A stretch of DNA of 64,000 nucleotides from Candidatus Woesearchaeota archaeon (lineage in GTDB: Archaea > Nanobdellota > Nanobdellia > Woesearchaeales > JACJVV01): contig JACJVV010000002.1 in NCBI GenBank assembly GCA_020637495.1, positions 186,001-250,000 of the forward strand, written 5' to 3'. This document shows, one piece after another, positions 60,958-64,000 of this stretch. The translations under genes and the position numbers were made by a program. The notes beneath the pieces are model-generated. The model did not search any database. It had not been told where the DNA came from and saw only the letters and a program-made list of their open reading frames with translations. The stretch's first letter is position 1. Each line of letters opens with the position of its first letter.

Positions 60958-61962
60958 ATGGAAGCTATAAATAGAAAGGAAAGAACTTATTTGATGAAAA
61001 TGGAAATAGAAAACAACCCAGAGAAACTAGTTGATCATAAGCAAGATGAGGATGATCAAAGGATCAAGATCTCTTATATAGGTCATGGGCTTGCAGGTTA
61101 TTATGGCATTCAAAGACTGATGAGAGGGGAGCTAAGGGATGAAGTAGAGATTAATGCTGTTATAGTCTCCAACACTGGTGGAGGTTATTCTGACATTGTA
61201 GAGAATATAGCTAAGGACTATGGATTAGAAGTGTTCAGAACACCATTTACTCAAGAGATGCTTGAGAGGATTAAGGAATCAGAATATGGTGTTGTCATGA
61301 ATTTCAACCAACTGGTACCAAAAGCAGTACTAGAAGCTCCTGAGAATGGATTCTATAATGTTCATCAATCAGATCTCCCTAAATATCGAGGAGGATTGCC
61401 ATTAGAATATATTGTTGCAAACGGTGATGATCTAAGAATAACAGTGCATAAGATGGAAGAACAATTTGACACAGGAGATATAATTTACAAATCAGCACCA
61501 GTGAAAGTATGGGATCTTGATATAGATGAACTTTACAGCCTTTCCTCAAAGCAATCAGCATTAGCCCTTGAAGCAGCAATAGATAAGCTGATAGGTGGTT
61601 GCTATCATCCACTCCCTCAAGATGATAGCAAAGCAACATATGCACTTTCAGCTGACCTAGATAATCTTCTAAGAATCAATTGGCAGAGAGATGATGGTGA
61701 ATACATTTACAGGAAAGTGCTTGCTGGAGGGAGGAATAGAGGTGCAATAGCATCGATAAACATTGATGGTGCAGAGAGAGAATTCAGGATCAAGGAAGCA
61801 AACTATTTCCCTAATCCCGCAGGGAAGCAATTCACGCCACCAGGCAAAGTGATGGCATTCGATGATCAGACATATGCGATTTCCGTGAATAACGGAACAC
61901 TTTACATTTCAGGAATAGATGAGGACATAAGGCGGCATCTTGACGGTGCTACACTCATCTGA
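60958..61962 (+). CDS. Formyltransferase-family protein (Fmt/GART-like)
   Basis: The catalytic core is that of 10-formyl-THF transferases: ISYIGHGLAGYYGI, FYNVHQSDLPKYRGGLPLEY (Asn, His) and ITVHKMEEQFDTGDII (Asp). Residues about 230-334 form a beta domain like the Fmt C-terminus. Relatives formylate Met-tRNA, nucleotides or sugars. Archaea do not initiate with formyl-Met, so Met-tRNA is unlikely. The location after NAD genes is unexplained. The start could also be ATG 60997. Confidence 0.78.
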   Translation: MEAINRKERTYLMKMEIENNPEKLVDHKQDEDDQRIKISYIGHGLAGYYGIQRLMRGELRDEVEINAVIVSNTGGGYSDIVENIAKDYGLEVFRTPFTQEMLERIKESEYGVVMNFNQLVPKAVLEAPENGFYNVHQSDLPKYRGGLPLEYIVANGDDLRITVHKMEEQFDTGDIIYKSAPVKVWDLDIDELYSLSSKQSALALEAAIDKLIGGCYHPLPQDDSKATYALSADLDNLLRINWQRDDGEYIYRKVLAGGRNRGAIASINIDGAEREFRIKEANYFPNPAGKQFTPPGKVMAFDDQTYAISVNNGTLYISGIDEDIRRHLDGATLI

Positions 61963-62055
61963 TGATTGAAGACTGAGCATCAGTAGAAGGCAAATAAAAA
62001 ATAAACAAGACTAGGAGTGATGTAGCGATAGCTATGTTCTCCGGAGGTAAACAAA

Positions 62056-62586
62056 ATGAGTATGGGCGGAGGATCAAGTGGAGTATCCCCAATCAGAAGG
62101 TCTTCAAGACCTCAAGCAAGTACATCCACTCCTGCACCAGCTGCACAAGAATTCCAACAGGCAGAGCCAGCAGATCTGGAATTGCCGATCTATGTCAGCG
62201 TGGGCGGAGGTCTTAGCAACCAACGTATAGTCAAGAAACTGCCTGGAGAGGTAGGAGGAGCAGCAGCATATGATGCAACCTTGCAGACAATTGTGAAGTA
62301 TGTGATCTCTCCAGATGTAGCGACAGCAGACCTTGAGGTCACAGTAGCGGAAGCAGTAAAGGATCGTCTTGAGATGCCCGATTGCAGACTGCTCATCAAT
62401 AATCAAGCAGGCTTTGGGCAACCTTACAACCTAGGAAGGGAGCATCTTGAGGACAAGCTGCAGACATACTTGGTGCAGAAGGAGCAAAGAACAGGGAACG
62501 GACCAGTGAAGATAAACATTTCAGACATTGCAGTTGTAACACACGACGAAGGTGGATACAGGACACTTGACTACAGGGTAAGATAA
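62056..62586 (+). CDS. Hypothetical protein (176 residues)
   Basis: A disordered Ser/Pro/Ala/Gly-rich start (1-45) precedes a compact domain (about 48-176) with LPIYVSVGGGLSNQRIVKKL and a C-terminal YRTLDYRVR; no family is recognised. The fold could be ubiquitin-like judging by the strand pattern, but this is a guess. Strong ribosome site GGAGG (62043-62047), 8 nt spacing. A terminator follows. Confidence 0.7.
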   Translation: MSMGGGSSGVSPIRRSSRPQASTSTPAPAAQEFQQAEPADLELPIYVSVGGGLSNQRIVKKLPGEVGGAAAYDATLQTIVKYVISPDVATADLEVTVAEAVKDRLEMPDCRLLINNQAGFGQPYNLGREHLEDKLQTYLVQKEQRTGNGPVKINISDIAVVTHDEGGYRTLDYRVR

Positions 62587-62643
62587 TGCATCCTCGGATG
62601 CATCAACAAACAATGGGCCTGAAAAGGCCTATTTTACTTTTTT
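62586..62643 (+). terminator. Two-hairpin terminator
   Basis: Hairpin 1: ATGCATCC (62586-62593) and GGATGCAT (62596-62603). Hairpin 2: GGCCT (62616-62620), GAAA loop, AGGCC (62625-62629), followed by TATTTTACTTTTTT. It closes the operon after the gene at 62056. The second stem with its T-rich tail is intrinsic-terminator-like. Confidence 0.65.
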
Positions 62644-62697
62644 CAAAATTTAAAAAATCAGTTGAGAGAGAAATATTATGAACAGAACGTGATAAAA

Positions 62698-64000
62698 ATG
62701 GACCTACCATTACCGACGGCATTCGCAATAGCAGAACCCTGGATCCTTTATGGTAATAGATTATTTCAACCAGGTCCATCAACAGCTGATGATGAAAATT
62801 ATATGGAGCTGAATGATGCAAGGTATAAGCTTGAAGAGATAGAGACACCAAATGGATTGGACAGGATCTATCTTGCAAAACATGAAGCAGAGATAGAACA
62901 GTTCCAAAGGGATTATATGCAGAGTGCAATAAATTCTGAATTCAGGTCAAGAGATAGCATAAACAATGAGATAAATCAGAATAAAGTATTGAGCCTTCTG
63001 ATAACGAAGGTCCTTCCAGTCATAACAAATTTCAGTGCAAATGATCAGATCTCCAGGATCATTGATGAGGAGAATGGTATTCAGCATCAGAGCGATTTCC
63101 TTGAGACAATGGTACAGAGAGGGCGACAGAGGTCATCTTCAAGGCAAAGAAGTCAGGAAGAGGAAGATATAGCAGTTTCTGAGACAAGACGTCAGCAACG
63201 GTCTCTCATTCAGCAGATAAACCAGGAATATTCTCAGTTTGAGGATAGGCAGCAAATTAATGAGCGTATATCAAGCTTGGACATGACATTAGAGGATATG
63301 CTCACTAATTCCGCAGAAGAGCGCTTCAATACCTTAGCAGAGCAGAGCATCCTAGCAACCCATATCTTTCCTGGAAGGAATATGATGTATGAAGGAAAAA
63401 AATTTTATGAGCTTGTTACAGCAAATGATTACATCAGCTATTTCAGGGAATTCATAGATAGGGCATTCTATAATAGGTTGCAGCGTCATTCAACAAAGAC
63501 CCCTCCTGATAGGCTATATGATCTGATAAAGGAGAACATGCCTTTGATCCAGAAGAGATATCTTTCACGTCTCATGCTGAAACTGAAGACAAGCAAGATC
63601 CGCATAAATGAAGAATATTTCTTTCCTATACTTATGGCTGAAGACAGATACCAGGATATAGTGAACCGTTACAAAAAACTACTAGAGAAAAATATCAAGA
63701 TCATGGCAGTAGAGCATAATGAATTCCAGACTGCACAGATGCATCAGATACAACAGCAACGAGATATACTGTCTCAGATTGCAAATCTTGACAGGTTTGA
63801 GCTAAATGGATCAGGATATGAGAAAGTAAATGGAAGTTATTATGTCTTTGTATCAACAGGAGAATTTGCATTGAAAAGTCCACATAGGGGTGTGGCTCAA
63901 AGATATACCTGTTTTCCTAGTGCTAAAGTCGGTGTAAGAGTATCATATGGACACAATAGGTATGTAATAGACAAACCAGTAGTCATGAATAGATACAAGC
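62698..64000 (+). CDS. Large Gln/Arg-rich protein, C-terminus beyond the window
   Basis: ATG 62698 opens a frame that runs to the window end without a stop (at least 434 residues). It starts MDLPLPTAFAIAEPWILYGN. Residues about 130-200 are Gln/Arg/Ser-rich (RGRQRSSSRQRSQEEED) and probably coiled coil; two segments resemble one another (FQPGPS...YMELNDARYKLEE near 22-45; FPGRNMMYEGKKFYELV near 223-240). No family is recognised. A GTGAT ribosome-like site and an upstream TATA-like AAATTTAAAAAATC (62646-62659) suggest its own promoter. Confidence 0.7.
   Translation, partial: MDLPLPTAFAIAEPWILYGNRLFQPGPSTADDENYMELNDARYKLEEIETPNGLDRIYLAKHEAEIEQFQRDYMQSAINSEFRSRDSINNEINQNKVLSLLITKVLPVITNFSANDQISRIIDEENGIQHQSDFLETMVQRGRQRSSSRQRSQEEEDIAVSETRRQQRSLIQQINQEYSQFEDRQQINERISSLDMTLEDMLTNSAEERFNTLAEQSILATHIFPGRNMMYEGKKFYELVTANDYISYFREFIDRAFYNRLQRHSTKTPPDRLYDLIKENMPLIQKRYLSRLMLKLKTSKIRINEEYFFPILMAEDRYQDIVNRYKKLLEKNIKIMAVEHNEFQTAQMHQIQQQRDILSQIANLDRFELNGSGYEKVNGSYYVFVSTGEFALKSPHRGVAQRYTCFPSAKVGVRVSYGHNRYVIDKPVVMNRYK

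Overview
The window looks like a chromosome segment of a DPANN-type archaeon, most like Woesearchaeota or Pacearchaeota. This placement is inferred from gene content; no rRNA or tRNA gene is visible to confirm it. Archaeal signals are ribosomal protein eS1, archaeal-type NMN adenylyltransferase, SepF, class III (type IV pilin-like) signal peptides, and AT-rich TATA boxes centred about 25 bp upstream of many start codons, implying leaderless transcripts. Genes inside operons instead carry Shine-Dalgarno sites (GGAGG or GAGGTGA, 5-8 nt before the start). Many enzymes are of bacterial type: UppP, MsrAB lipoprotein, GyrB, MetK, TpiA, CoaD, CoaE and a SUF operon. This suggests extensive acquisition from bacteria.

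Layout. 1-10.5 kb: a partial gene, an HTH-uppP operon with a duplicated dyad upstream, small zinc-ribbon proteins, MsrAB, HAD phosphatases, an AlkD-like protein, a beta-CASP nuclease and a CYTH protein. 10.5-13.4 kb: a MITE-like folded element, then a long leader with a possible leaderless 10-codon Trp-containing peptide and competing stems, followed by an unknown small gene, trpE and trpG. 13.5-22.4 kb: a glycogen-debranching-type enzyme, a 5'-nucleotidase, a LOG protein, eS1 and two very large unknown proteins. 22.4-30.7 kb: gyrB, a TrpC-like protein, two pilin-anchored surface proteins, RimK, a RimB-like protease and MscS. 30.9-41.4 kb: small acidic proteins, thioredoxin reductase, a NYN protein, SepF, a macro domain protein, an m5U RNA methyltransferase, MetK and TpiA. 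41.5-46.2 kb: a tightly coupled sufB-D-S-U-C operon. 46.3-50.9 kb: a CBS protein, a membrane protein, a CoaD-CoaE fusion and an HD-like protein.

51-64 kb is the most striking region. An NrtR-like Nudix regulator, an ADP-ribosylglycohydrolase and an NAD-salvage operon (pncB, pncA, nadE, nadM, tandem Nudix) each have a related 21-bp palindrome with a GT-N7-AC core immediately downstream of the TATA box. Together they form a putative archaeal NAD/ADP-ribose regulon. The operon leader also holds a strong GC-rich hairpin whose loop is complementary to the first ribosome binding site, a possible pseudoknot switch. Unknown small genes, a formyltransferase-like gene, another unknown gene and a truncated large Gln-rich gene accompany the operon.
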